A stretch of 64,000 bases of DNA from Thalassospira povalilytica (lineage in GTDB: Bacteria; Pseudomonadota; Alphaproteobacteria; Rhodospirillales; Thalassospiraceae). The DNA is taken from the NCBI RefSeq assembly GCF_002844235.1, contig NZ_PGTS01000001.1:62001-126000 (forward strand), read 5' to 3'. Shown piece after piece: positions 8,850 through 17,195 of the stretch (positions are counted from its first letter, which is position 1; every line of letters begins with the position of its first letter). The notes below the pieces were generated by a model. That model was not told the origin of the DNA. It ran no database searches and saw nothing but the letters and a program-made list of their open reading frames with translations. Both the position numbers and the translations under genes were made by a program.

Positions 8850-10478
8850 TTACTGTCCAATGCCGTATTTGCGCAGTTTATTGGCAATCGATGTGTGCGA
8901 AACACCCAGTCGTTCTGCCAATTTGCGCGAACTTGGATAATCCGGATAAAGCCGCATCAGCATTTCACGTTCCAAAAGATCAAGGCCGGCATTGAAATCG
9001 TTTTGTGCCAGGGCGGCAGCAATCGGGTCGGAACTGGTCGCGATATTGTTTTGGTGGTTAACCACCAGGCTGGGGAGATTGTCGGATGGGGGTGCGTCAG
9101 CTGAATTCATGGTGCCGGTGGCTGCACTGGTCAGGTCGCCCGCACCAAGAACATCCCCATCCAGAAGGGCGACGGCACGAAACAGGGTGTTTTCCAGTTC
9201 GCGGACATTGCCCGGCCAGTCATGGGCGCGCAGCCAGTCAAGCCCGTCCCTGGCAAGATAGGGTGCCGGGCGTTCGGTTTGCTGGGCGGTGCGGTCGATA
9301 AAGAATCTCGCCAGATCCGCGATATCTTCGATCCGGTCGCGCAGCGGCGGCAGGGTGATGGCCAGAACATTGAGGCGGAAATAAAGATCTTCGCGGAATG
9401 TGCCATCATGCGACATGGCTTCAAGGTCGCGGTTGGTGGCGCTGATGATCCGGACATCGACGGCAATCTCGTCCGTGCCGCCAACCCGGCGGAACCGGCC
9501 GTCTTGCAGAACGCGCAAAAGTTTGGCCTGCAAATAGGGGGTCAATTCACCGATTTCATCAAGAAACAGGGTGCCGCCATCGGCAAGCTCCAGAAGGCCG
9601 GGCTTGCCGCCGCGCCGTGCGGATGTAAAGGCCCCTGCCGCATAGCCAAACAGTTCGCTTTCAGCCAGGCCTTCGGGCATGGCGGCACAGTTAAGTGCCA
9701 GAAACGGCTGATCGGCGCGCGTGCTGGCGCGGTGGCAGGCGCGGGCAAAAAGCTCCTTGCCGGTTCCGGTTTCGCCAAGGATCAGAAGCGGTGCATCAAT
9801 CGCGGCAAGCCTTTGCGCCTGTGACTTTACCCGCGTCATTGCACGGCTAGTGCCGATGATGTCGTCAAAACCGGTATGGCTGCGATCCTGAAGGGCGGTG
9901 ATGACCCGCCCCAGTCGCGCAGCCCGGTGAAAGACCATCACCCCGCCCCACGGTGCATCGTCGGCCGCGTCCGAGCCATCATCAACATGACCGATCGGTT
10001 CGACCTGCAACAGATATGTCTGCCCGCCCAGGATTACTTCATGTTCGGGCATGCGAAAGCCGCTTTGGCGCAAATCTTCAATGCTTGGTTCGGCAAGGAT
10101 TGTTGAAATATCCTGATCGCGAAGCGGCTTTTCACTGGTGCCTGCGATCGATTGGGCCGCCGGATTGGCTTGGGCGATCTGGCCATTGGCATCAACCGCA
10201 ATCACCGGATCGCCAAGGGCGGCAAGGGTTGCATGAAGCTGTGCGCGTCTGCGTTCGGTGGGCAGGCGGTCAATTTCGCGAATGTCGGAAATGCCCGGAA
10301 TTTGTTTCAGGGCATGGGCCAAAAGCGGAAAGCGACCGGGGCGAATGGCCGGAATATCGGCATAGATGTGATGGGTTGTGACCTCGAAGGCGCGGATATC
10401 AAGCCCCTGATCGGTCAGAACATTGACCACATCGCGCGTAATGCCGACCCTGTTTTCACCGCGAATTTCAAACCGCAT
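8850..10478 (-). CDS. TyrR/PhhR-type sigma-54-dependent regulator (ACT-PAS-AAA-HTH)
   Basis: The 542-residue protein has the TyrR domain order: N-terminal ACT domain (1-~70, R-F-E-I-R-G-E-N-R-V-G-I-T-R-D-V), PAS domain (~80-170), AAA+ sigma-54 interaction domain (Walker A G-E-T-G-T-G-K-E 235-242, Walker B T-L-F-L-D-E 303-308, W-P-G-N-V-R-E-L-E), and a C-terminal helix-turn-helix (~510-542, S-S-R-K-L-A-E-R-L-G-V-S-H-T-S-I-A-N-K-L). The sigma-54 contact loop reads G-A-F-T-S-A (282-287) rather than the usual G-A-F-T-G-A. TyrR-family proteins sense aromatic amino acids through the ACT region. It is divergent from megL, with three TyrR-type boxes and a sigma-54 promoter between them; two boxes lie just upstream of its own start, suggesting self-repression. 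Confidence 0.9.
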   Translation of the reverse strand: MRFEIRGENRVGITRDVVNVLTDQGLDIRAFEVTTHHIYADIPAIRPGRFPLLAHALKQIPGISDIREIDRLPTERRRAQLHATLAALGDPVIAVDANGQIAQANPAAQSIAGTSEKPLRDQDISTILAEPSIEDLRQSGFRMPEHEVILGGQTYLLQVEPIGHVDDGSDAADDAPWGGVMVFHRAARLGRVITALQDRSHTGFDDIIGTSRAMTRVKSQAQRLAAIDAPLLILGETGTGKELFARACHRASTRADQPFLALNCAAMPEGLAESELFGYAAGAFTSARRGGKPGLLELADGGTLFLDEIGELTPYLQAKLLRVLQDGRFRRVGGTDEIAVDVRIISATNRDLEAMSHDGTFREDLYFRLNVLAITLPPLRDRIEDIADLARFFIDRTAQQTERPAPYLARDGLDWLRAHDWPGNVRELENTLFRAVALLDGDVLGAGDLTSAATGTMNSADAPPSDNLPSLVVNHQNNIATSSDPIAAALAQNDFNAGLDLLEREMLMRLYPDYPSSRKLAERLGVSHTSIANKLRKYGIGQ

Positions 10479-10481
10479 GTC

Positions 10482-10499
10482 TGTACCGAAAAGTTTACA
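10482..10499. promoter_or_regulatory. TyrR-type box 1 (imperfect)
   Basis: TGTACC-GAAAAG-TTTACA matches the TyrR consensus TGTAAA-N6-TTTACA at 10 of 12 defined positions. It starts four bases upstream of the TyrR-like gene's start codon, so binding there would block that gene. Confidence 0.6.
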
Positions 10500-10500
10500 C

Positions 10501-10518
10501 TGTAACGAAAATTGTACA
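10501..10518. promoter_or_regulatory. TyrR-type box 2 (imperfect)
   Basis: TGTAAC-GAAAAT-TGTACA matches the TyrR consensus at 10 of 12 defined positions and lies directly beside box 1 with a 19-bp register, close to two helical turns, as expected for side-by-side dimers. Confidence 0.55.
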
Positions 10519-10576
10519 TTCGCATGCCGCTGATTTCCAGGGATTTTGTGGTAAATGCGAAATCCGGGCGAATGAG

Positions 10577-10594
10577 TGTAAATAAATATTTACA
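10577..10594. promoter_or_regulatory. TyrR-type box 3 (perfect), likely activator site of megL
   Basis: TGTAAA-TAAATA-TTTACA is a perfect match to the TyrR box. Its centre is about 64 bp upstream of the -24 element of the megL sigma-54 promoter (near -88 from the expected start), a normal distance for an enhancer site of a sigma-54 activator. Confidence 0.8.
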
Positions 10595-10647
10595 TCAAAA
10601 GGCGACCAGATTTGTCCAAAGCCCGGAAAACCGGGGCTTTTGTGATC

Positions 10648-10662
10648 TGGCACGGGGTTTGC
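10648..10662 (+). promoter_or_regulatory. Sigma-54 promoter (-24/-12) of megL
   Basis: TGGCAC-GGGGT-TTGC reproduces the sigma-54 consensus TGGCAC-N5-TTGC exactly. Transcription would begin near 10673, leaving a leader of about 30 bases with AGGAG before ATG 10703. Together with TyrR box 3 and the adjacent activator gene this is strong evidence for RpoN-dependent control. Confidence 0.85.
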
Positions 10663-10702
10663 GGTTATCGGGGCAGAATAAACGCATTTTCAGGAGCCTC
10701 AC

Positions 10703-11935
10703 ATGTCTGCCAATGACAGCCGCAACAGCAATGTCGCCAAAACCGGTTTCGCCACCCGTGCGATCCATCACGGATATGATCCGCAAAGCCATAATGGCGC
10801 GCTGAACCCGCCGGTTTACATGTCTTCGACCTTTGCGTTCGAAACGGCCGAGCAGGGCGGGCGGTTCTTTGCCGGTGACGAGCAGGGCTTTATCTATTCG
10901 CGTATTGCCAACCCGACACTTGATCTTCTCGAAAAGCGTCTGGCGGTGCTTGAAGGCGGTGAAGCCGCCCTTGCGACCGCGTCGGGCATGGGGGCGATCA
11001 CATCGGTCTGCTGGACCTTTATCGAGCCGGGCGACGAGATCATTGTGGATCGCACCCTTTATGGCTGCACATTTGCCTATTTCCGTCATGGTCTGGAAAA
11101 GTTCGGGATCAAGCACACCCATGTCGATCTGACCGATCCGGCCGAACTGGAAAAGGCGATTTCGGACAAGACCAAGATTGTCTATTTCGAAACCCCGGCC
11201 AACCCGAATATGCGTCTGGTCGATATCAAAGCCATTTCCGACATCGCCCATAAACATGGTGCCAAGGTGGTGGTTGATAACACCTATTGCACGCCGTATT
11301 TGCAGCGCCCGATTGAACTTGGTGCCGATATCGTCGTGCATTCCGCCACCAAATATCTGGGCGGCCATGGGGACCTTATGGCCGGTGCGGTGATCGGATC
11401 GCTTGAAGATATGATGCAGGTCCGTCTGGTTGGGCTTAAGGACATGACCGGTGCGGTTCTCTCAGCACAGGATGCCAATCTTGTGATGCGCGGGCTTAAA
11501 ACGTTGGAGCTGCGGATGGAGCGCCATTGCGACAATGCCGAAAAGATCGCGGCCTTCCTTGACTCCCATCCCAAGGTCGAGCGGGTTTATTACCCGGGTC
11601 TTGAAAGCTTTGCGCAGCATGCGCTCGCAAAGGCGCAGATGGACCGTTTCGGCGGCATGATCGCGTTCGAACTTAAGGGCGGGATCGAAGCCGGACGTAA
11701 GCTGATGAACGGCCTTAACATGATTACCCGTGCGGTCAGCCTTGGCGATGCCGAAACCCTGATCCAGCATCCGGCGTCAATGACCCATTCGACCTATACC
11801 GCCGAAGAACGCGCCGAATATCAGATCACCGATGGTTTGATCCGGCTGTCGGCCGGTCTTGAAAGCATCGATGACATTCTGGCCGATCTGGCCAATGCGC
11901 TTGATGGTGGCGAAATGGCGATTGCCGCCGAATAA
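10703..11935 (+). CDS. megL: L-methionine gamma-lyase
   Basis: It cleaves methionine to methanethiol, ammonia and 2-oxobutyrate using PLP. The 410-residue protein belongs to the Cys/Met metabolism PLP family: PLP lysine K217 in S-A-T-K-Y-L-G-G-H-G-D, Y120 and C122 in T-L-Y-G-C-T-F. The cysteine after Y-G matches the residue known in Pseudomonas methionine gamma-lyase (Cys116), whereas cystathionine gamma-lyases usually have another residue there; this is the main reason for the call. AGGAG lies before ATG 10703, and the leader fits the sigma-54 promoter at 10648. A 2-oxoacid dehydrogenase E1 like MdeB follows 1.5 kb downstream, as in the mdeAB pair of Pseudomonas putida. A terminator ends the gene at 11995-12024. 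Confidence 0.88.
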   Translation: MSANDSRNSNVAKTGFATRAIHHGYDPQSHNGALNPPVYMSSTFAFETAEQGGRFFAGDEQGFIYSRIANPTLDLLEKRLAVLEGGEAALATASGMGAITSVCWTFIEPGDEIIVDRTLYGCTFAYFRHGLEKFGIKHTHVDLTDPAELEKAISDKTKIVYFETPANPNMRLVDIKAISDIAHKHGAKVVVDNTYCTPYLQRPIELGADIVVHSATKYLGGHGDLMAGAVIGSLEDMMQVRLVGLKDMTGAVLSAQDANLVMRGLKTLELRMERHCDNAEKIAAFLDSHPKVERVYYPGLESFAQHALAKAQMDRFGGMIAFELKGGIEAGRKLMNGLNMITRAVSLGDAETLIQHPASMTHSTYTAEERAEYQITDGLIRLSAGLESIDDILADLANALDGGEMAIAAE

Positions 11936-11994
11936 CAAGTCGAACAATCAAGTCAAAAATTACCCGGTGCTATATTCGGGCCCGGGGGTAACAG

Positions 11995-12024
11995 GGCCGG
12001 TCTGTTTTCGCAGATCGGCCTTTT
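11995..12024 (+). terminator. Rho-independent terminator of megL
   Basis: GGCCGGTCTG (11995-12004) and CAGATCGGCC (12011-12020) pair with one wobble around a TTTTCG loop and run into TTTT. It lies 60 bases after the megL stop, so the mdeB-like gene must have its own promoter. Confidence 0.85.
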
Positions 12025-12051
12025 GGTGTTTGGAGGATTGACTTGCCGGGA

Positions 12052-12993
12052 TTATTCAAACAGGCCGTATTGTTTCATGATTTGGCGGGATTTTTCCGGA
12101 AGGTTTTTGTTCGTGCCGTGAATGATCCGGATACTGCCGAGGTCCAGCCCGTTAAAGGACGGGGCGGTTTCCGGATGTGATTTCAGCAGTTCAAGCAACA
12201 TGCCGTTGGAATAGGCTCGCTCCAGTCCGGTTTGAATGGCATCGCGCAGGGCCGGTGTCGTCGGACTGAAAAAGAAATAGATCGGTTGCGGATAATAAAG
12301 GGCGATGTCGCGTGACACGGCGATATTGGGGGCCTGGCTTTGCATCCAGGTCCATTCGCCAATGATCTGCCAGAAGGCGCGTGGATACAGATCAAACCGG
12401 TTGGCACCAAGCATCCGGTGCAATGTCTTGTAGCGACCATCAGCGACGGTAAAGCCGTTTTCGATCAGAATGGCGGAATCCGGCCAGCCAAGGCCCTGGC
12501 CCATCGAAAAGGTGCGCAGGTCGTCTATGGTTTCGACTTCACGCAGTGCTGGCAGGGTTTCGGGACGTGCCATAAAAAGACGCAGACCGGTCGTGCCAAG
12601 ATATATCGGGACATAGGCCGGCAGGAGTTTTTCTTCGCGGTTTGAAGACGTCCCGAAAAAGACAGTATTGATCTGGCTTGCCGTCAGCAGCATCGAAATG
12701 CGGCGCTCTTCGGTCGGGTAATCCATACAGACCGGGGTGATTGTGATGTCACGACCGCTTAGCCGGGCGGAAAGCCGCAACAAATCAATGTGATATTCCG
12801 AATGCTGTTCCCACGGAATTTGTCCCTGACAATAGGCCGACTGATGATCCATCGGCAGCGTGACCTCAAGATCGCTGGACGCATCCTGTGCGGTGGCCGT
12901 CGATTGTGCGGATTGCCCGATCCCCAGAAACAGCGCCAAGGCGGCAGATGCCATGATCTTCACGGGCCTGTGCCTGAAGATTGAAATCGCCAT
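12052..12993 (-). CDS. Periplasmic solute-binding-like protein (type 2 binding fold)
   Basis: The 313-residue product starts with a signal peptide (basic R-H-R-P-V-K, hydrophobic I-M-A-S-A-A-L-A-L-F-L-G-I-G, likely cleavage near A-T-A-Q). The mature part reads like the single-domain substrate-binding proteins used as sensors or transport receptors: an R-L-S-A-R-L segment early, an internal P-E-T-L-P-A-L-R-E-V segment, and a closing helix D-A-I-Q-T-G-L-E-R-A-Y-S-N-G. No permease or ATPase gene adjoins, so the ligand is unknown and it may act alone. A longer version starting at TTG 13017 is possible; ATG 12993 gives a better signal peptide. It converges with megL. Confidence 0.7.
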   Translation of the reverse strand: MAISIFRHRPVKIMASAALALFLGIGQSAQSTATAQDASSDLEVTLPMDHQSAYCQGQIPWEQHSEYHIDLLRLSARLSGRDITITPVCMDYPTEERRISMLLTASQINTVFFGTSSNREEKLLPAYVPIYLGTTGLRLFMARPETLPALREVETIDDLRTFSMGQGLGWPDSAILIENGFTVADGRYKTLHRMLGANRFDLYPRAFWQIIGEWTWMQSQAPNIAVSRDIALYYPQPIYFFFSPTTPALRDAIQTGLERAYSNGMLLELLKSHPETAPSFNGLDLGSIRIIHGTNKNLPEKSRQIMKQYGLFE

Positions 12994-13413
12994 TTGGGAA
13001 AAATGAAATCTGATCAATTAAATTCCGGGGTGAAAGAATGGGCGAAGACGTATGCTATACGAATGGTAGAATTACTACACGATTGGCGAGATTGCCTTGA
13101 ATTGGTTATTGTTCCCTTAAACCCGGTTTGCGGCGAAGTTTCGCGATATGCATGACGAATCGCTGTCATAAATGTGCCAATTCGCGACCACGAAATATTG
13201 TTTCAGACGGGAAATTCGAATGTTTGACCGGGATTGTCGCAGCCGATTCCACGTTTGAGGCAAAAGTGACGAATCTTGTGTGAAATGCAGGTGGCGTCCC
13301 TTGATTTCCGTCATTTCCCCTTAAAAATCGGTAATCCAATACCGGAATGTCGCGGGCCGATAAAAGGCCTGCAAAAGACCCGGAACAGCAGGCGTGAACA
13401 AGGGATCAGGAAA
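12994..13413. other. Intergenic region between the binding protein and the mdeB-like gene
   Basis: About 420 bases with no supportable gene. It must hold divergent promoters. I see a small palindrome GTAT-GCT-ATAC near 13050, but no TyrR box and no sigma-54 element matching those in front of megL, so control of the downstream gene appears to differ from megL. Confidence 0.4.
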
Positions 13414-15798
13414 ATGTCAGCACAGGATGCCGCACCCGAAATCGGTGAAATTATCGAAGCCACCAGCACCGGCAATGTCAAAGCCGAAGACCTTGAGATG
13501 CTGGGGCAGATCGAAAAGAAGGTGCGCTGGCTATCAAGCTGGACGATCCATAATGCCAACCATCTGCGTCCGAAGCGCGACGGCATCAAGGTTGGCGGCC
13601 ATCAGGCCAGCTGTGCATCGATGACGACCCTTATGACGGCCCTTTATTTCAATGTTCTGCGTCCGCAGGACCGGGTGGCGGTCAAGCCGCATGCAAGTCC
13701 GGTTTTCCATGCGATCAACTACCTGTTTGGACGCCAGACCAAGGAAAAGCTTGAAAACTTCCGTTCATTTGGCGGCGCGCAATCCTATCCGTCGCGGACC
13801 AAGGATGGCGATCAGGTTGATTTTTCCACCGGCTCGGTCGGGCTTGGTGCGGCGGTGACCAATTTCGCAGCCCTGACGCAGGATTATCTGCGCTATAAAA
13901 ACATGCTGCCCAAGGGCGAGAAGCCCGGCCGCATGGTCGCCCTTGTCGGGGATGCCGAACTTGATGAAGGCAATATTTACGAAGCCCTGCTTGATACCTG
14001 GAAGCATGACATTCGCAATGTCTGGTGGGTGATCGATTATAACCGTCAAAGCCTTGATGGCATGATTGATGCGCATCTGTTCCGCGTCATCGGCCGGTTC
14101 TTCCGCGCGGTTGGCTGGAACGTCATCACCATCAAATATGGTCGCAAGCTTCATGATGCCTTTGCCAAGCCAGGCGGAAAGTCGCTTAAGAAATGGCTTA
14201 ATGATGTGCCAAATGACATCTATTCGGCCCTCACTTTCCAGGGCGGGGCCGCATGGCGCAAACAGATCACATCCGATATGCCCGGCGATAATGCGCTGGC
14301 CAATCTTCTGGGGGATTATGATGATGACGCCCTGCATGATCTGATGACCAATCTGGGTGGTCATTGCATGGAGGCGGTGCTTAATGCCTTTGACGCAGTT
14401 CCCAACGATAAACCGACCGTGTTTATTGCCTATACGGTCAAGGGCTATGCCACCCCGCTTCAGGGTCACAAGGACAACCATGCCGGTTTGATGAATATCC
14501 CGCAGATGGATGCCTTCAAGCTGCAAAACAACATCGCCGACGGGCAGGAATGGGATATGGCGGCGGGCCTTGATGTCAGTGCCGAGCGTGTGCGCGACTA
14601 TATTGCCAATGCGCCGTTCAATGACCGTGCCCCGCGTCACAAGATGGCCGAAGTCATTACCATCCCCGAAATGCCCTATGCCCGGGTTGAGACATCAAGC
14701 ACGCAGGAAGTGTTTGGCAAGATCCTCAATGAACTGGCCAAGATGAAAGACAGCGATCTTTCCGATCGCATCGTCACCACATCGCCCGACGTGACGGTTT
14801 CGACCAACCTTGGGGGCTTTGTGAACCAGCGCGGCCTGTTCGGGCGCGAAGAACTGGCCGATGAATTCCGCGAACGCAAAGTTCCCTCGGCCCAGAAATG
14901 GATCAGATCGCCGGGTGGACAGCATGTCGAGCTTGGCATTGCCGAAAACAATCTGTTCCTGAACCTGGCAGCCCTTGGCCTGTCGCACAGCCTGTTCGGG
15001 CAGCGCCTGTTTCCGATTGGCACCCTTTATGATCCGTTCATTGCGCGTGGTCTGGATGCGCTTAATTATGCCTGCTATCAGGATGCGCGGTTCATGGTCG
15101 TGGCAACGCCAAGCGGCATCACCCTTGCCCCGGAAGGGGGCGCGCATCAGTCGATCTCGACCCCGATGATCGGCATGGGGCAGCCGGGCCTGACCAGCTT
15201 TGAGCCAAGCTTTGGCGATGAACTGGCAACCATTATGGGCTGGTCGTTCGATCATATGCAGGCCCCCAAGGGCGGGTCGGTTTATCTGCGCCTGTCGACC
15301 AAACCGCTGGCACAGCCCGAACGCGAACTTTCCGATACCACCAAGGCGGAAATTGTTTCCGGTGGCTATTGGCTGCGTGAACCGGGCAAGGATTGCAAAA
15401 TGGTCATTGCCTATTGCGGGGCAATGGCGCCCGAAGCAATCGCCGCCTGGGAAAAGCTTTCCGAAACCCATCCGGGCTTGGGGCTTTTGGCAGTGACCTC
15501 CACCGACCGGCTTTACAATGAATGGCAGGATCTGGAACGTGCCCGCCTTGAAGGCAAGGCAAAGGGTGAAATGTCGCATGTTGAAAACCTGCTTAAACCG
15601 CTGGCATCCGATGCGCGCCTTGTCACGGTGATTGACGGTCATCCGGCCGCCCTTGCCTGGCTTGGCTCGGTCCGTGGTCACGCGGTCGCACCGCTTGGAG
15701 TGAATGGCTTTGGCCAGTGCGGCGACAGCATCGCGCTTTATGATCACTACCAGATCGGCACCGATGCGATCCTGCGTGCGGCAAAACGTTGGGACTGA
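13414..15798 (+). CDS. mdeB: MdeB-like thiamine-diphosphate 2-oxoacid dehydrogenase E1 (transketolase fold)
   Basis: The 794-residue product is a homodimeric pyruvate-dehydrogenase-E1-type enzyme: N-terminal W-L-S-S-W-T-I-H-N-A-N-H-L-R, A-V-K-P-H-A-S-P-V-F-H-A, the ThDP/Mg motif G-D-A-E-L-D-E-G-N at ~175 with N at ~205, and the pyrimidine-domain G-I-A-E-N-N-L segment. It is about 90 residues shorter than enterobacterial AceE. MdeB, encoded after methionine gamma-lyase in Pseudomonas putida, is the same kind of protein and is thought to decarboxylate 2-oxobutyrate; the neighbourhood with megL suggests that role, giving propionyl-CoA with E2/E3 encoded elsewhere. I choose ATG 13414 (AGGA just upstream); a longer frame from 13276 has unconvincing N-terminal sequence. 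General pyruvate dehydrogenase activity is the alternative. Confidence 0.78.
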   Translation: MSAQDAAPEIGEIIEATSTGNVKAEDLEMLGQIEKKVRWLSSWTIHNANHLRPKRDGIKVGGHQASCASMTTLMTALYFNVLRPQDRVAVKPHASPVFHAINYLFGRQTKEKLENFRSFGGAQSYPSRTKDGDQVDFSTGSVGLGAAVTNFAALTQDYLRYKNMLPKGEKPGRMVALVGDAELDEGNIYEALLDTWKHDIRNVWWVIDYNRQSLDGMIDAHLFRVIGRFFRAVGWNVITIKYGRKLHDAFAKPGGKSLKKWLNDVPNDIYSALTFQGGAAWRKQITSDMPGDNALANLLGDYDDDALHDLMTNLGGHCMEAVLNAFDAVPNDKPTVFIAYTVKGYATPLQGHKDNHAGLMNIPQMDAFKLQNNIADGQEWDMAAGLDVSAERVRDYIANAPFNDRAPRHKMAEVITIPEMPYARVETSSTQEVFGKILNELAKMKDSDLSDRIVTTSPDVTVSTNLGGFVNQRGLFGREELADEFRERKVPSAQKWIRSPGGQHVELGIAENNLFLNLAALGLSHSLFGQRLFPIGTLYDPFIARGLDALNYACYQDARFMVVATPSGITLAPEGGAHQSISTPMIGMGQPGLTSFEPSFGDELATIMGWSFDHMQAPKGGSVYLRLSTKPLAQPERELSDTTKAEIVSGGYWLREPGKDCKMVIAYCGAMAPEAIAAWEKLSETHPGLGLLAVTSTDRLYNEWQDLERARLEGKAKGEMSHVENLLKPLASDARLVTVIDGHPAALAWLGSVRGHAVAPLGVNGFGQCGDSIALYDHYQIGTDAILRAAKRWD

Positions 15799-15832
15799 TC
15801 AGCGTTCAGGTTGCGCACATGACTTGATTTGA

Positions 15833-15859
15833 GGGAGGGCAAATTGCCCTCCCTTTTTT
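15833..15859 (+). terminator. Strong Rho-independent terminator of the mdeB-like gene
   Basis: Perfect 8-bp arms GGGAGGGC (15833-15840) and GCCCTCCC (15846-15853), loop AAATT, followed by six T. It lies 35 bases after the stop codon. Confidence 0.92.
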
Positions 15860-15995
15860 GTTCGGACAGGTTTCGGGCAGGTGTGGTGTTGCGATTGACC
15901 GCATGGTCGTTTCAACGTACGAGGGAGGAAAGTAATTTATAACAATTAAACACTTATGGCCTGTTGAATGGCGGGTCGGGTTATGAAACGTACCA

Positions 15996-17168
15996 ATGAG
16001 ACACAATTACATTCGCGGGTTAATGCCTGCGATGCCGTTCAGTTCACCTGTTGAAGCCGTCCGTGCCGGGGTTGGTGCGCTGATCGGTCTGGGGGTGGCT
16101 GGTTTTCTTCTGTCACTTTTTGATCTTCATGATGCCGGGCTTTACCTGATTGCGCCGTTCGGGGCGACATCAGTGTTACTGTTTGCTGTGCCCAACAGTC
16201 CATTGGCACAACCATGGTCGGCGATCATTGGCAACAGTGTTGCGGCTCTTGCCGGGATTGCGGTTTGTTTGCTGATTGATGATCCGGTTCTGGCGGTGGC
16301 GCTTGCGGTCGGGCTTGCCATTGCAGTGATGATCCTGGTGCGTGCGGTTCATCCGCCCGGCGGCGCAGTTGCCATGGTTGCAGCACTTAGCCCCGATATC
16401 GCACGTGAACTTGGTTTTCGGTTTGCCCTAACGCCGGTGGCAGCGATTACCGCGGCCCTTGTGGTGATTGCGATGATCTATGCGCGTGCCACCGGGCGCA
16501 AATACCCGCTTCGTCATTTTGAGGGCAAAGGCACGCATCAGACAACAGACCGCCCGGCGATTGAACGGCTGGGCCTTGATGAAGACGAGCTGAATGGCAT
16601 TCTGGCCCGGTATCGCCAGTCGCTTAATCTTGGCGTCGAGGATCTGGCACGGCTGATCGGGGCTGCGGAATTGCAGGTCGCATCCCATCGCACCGGTCCG
16701 CTGACCGCGGGAGACATCATGTCGCGCGATCTGGTGACGGTCGGTGCCGATACCGCCCTTGGCGAGGTTGCCGATCTGTTTCGCCGCCACAGTTTTACAT
16801 CGCTTCCGGTTGTGGATGATAACGGGCGGTATCTTGGTGTGATTTTCCAGATCCATCTCATCCGGCGGGCGGGGGATGACGCCCTGCGTCTTGATCGTGG
16901 CTTGATGGCGGCGATGGGGCGTCTGATTGACCGGAAACGCAGCGTGCCGGTGCGTGCAATTGAAATCATGTCCGTCACCGAACCGCGTGCCACTGCAAAC
17001 ACGCCGATTGCGGCCCTTTTGCCCCTGATGGCGGACGGGGCCTGTGATGCGGTGCCGGTGGTGGAATATGGCAAGATCATCGGCATTGTCACCCGTACCG
17101 ATCTGATTGCCGCCCTTGCCCATGCGGGGCTTGGCAGTGAGCAAGCCCGCCAAATTTCGTCGAATTGA
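15996..17168 (+). CDS. HPP-family membrane protein with a C-terminal CBS pair
   Basis: The 390-residue protein has an N-terminal HPP domain (about five membrane helices to residue ~165) with the motif V-H-P-P-G-G-A that names the family, then a linker and two CBS domains (~235-385: D-I-M-S-R-D-L-V-T-V ... F-T-S-L-P-V-V-D and I-E-I-M-S-V-T-E-P-R-A-T ... D-A-V-P-V-V). HPP proteins have been linked to nitrite transport in plants and cyanobacteria; CBS pairs usually bind adenine nucleotides. Substrate here is unknown. The start could also be ATG 16023; neither has a clear ribosome binding site. The Ldh-family gene follows after 27 bases. Confidence 0.85.
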   Translation: MRHNYIRGLMPAMPFSSPVEAVRAGVGALIGLGVAGFLLSLFDLHDAGLYLIAPFGATSVLLFAVPNSPLAQPWSAIIGNSVAALAGIAVCLLIDDPVLAVALAVGLAIAVMILVRAVHPPGGAVAMVAALSPDIARELGFRFALTPVAAITAALVVIAMIYARATGRKYPLRHFEGKGTHQTTDRPAIERLGLDEDELNGILARYRQSLNLGVEDLARLIGAAELQVASHRTGPLTAGDIMSRDLVTVGADTALGEVADLFRRHSFTSLPVVDDNGRYLGVIFQIHLIRRAGDDALRLDRGLMAAMGRLIDRKRSVPVRAIEIMSVTEPRATANTPIAALLPLMADGACDAVPVVEYGKIIGIVTRTDLIAALAHAGLGSEQARQISSN

Positions 17169-17195
17169 ACGTGTTTTAAGAAGTTGGAAGCCCCT

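Noticed and set aside
12994-13413. TyrR box or sigma-54 promoter in front of the mdeB-like gene
   Set aside because: The closest TGGC/TTG pairs have wrong spacing and no TGTAAA-N6-TTTACA match is present.
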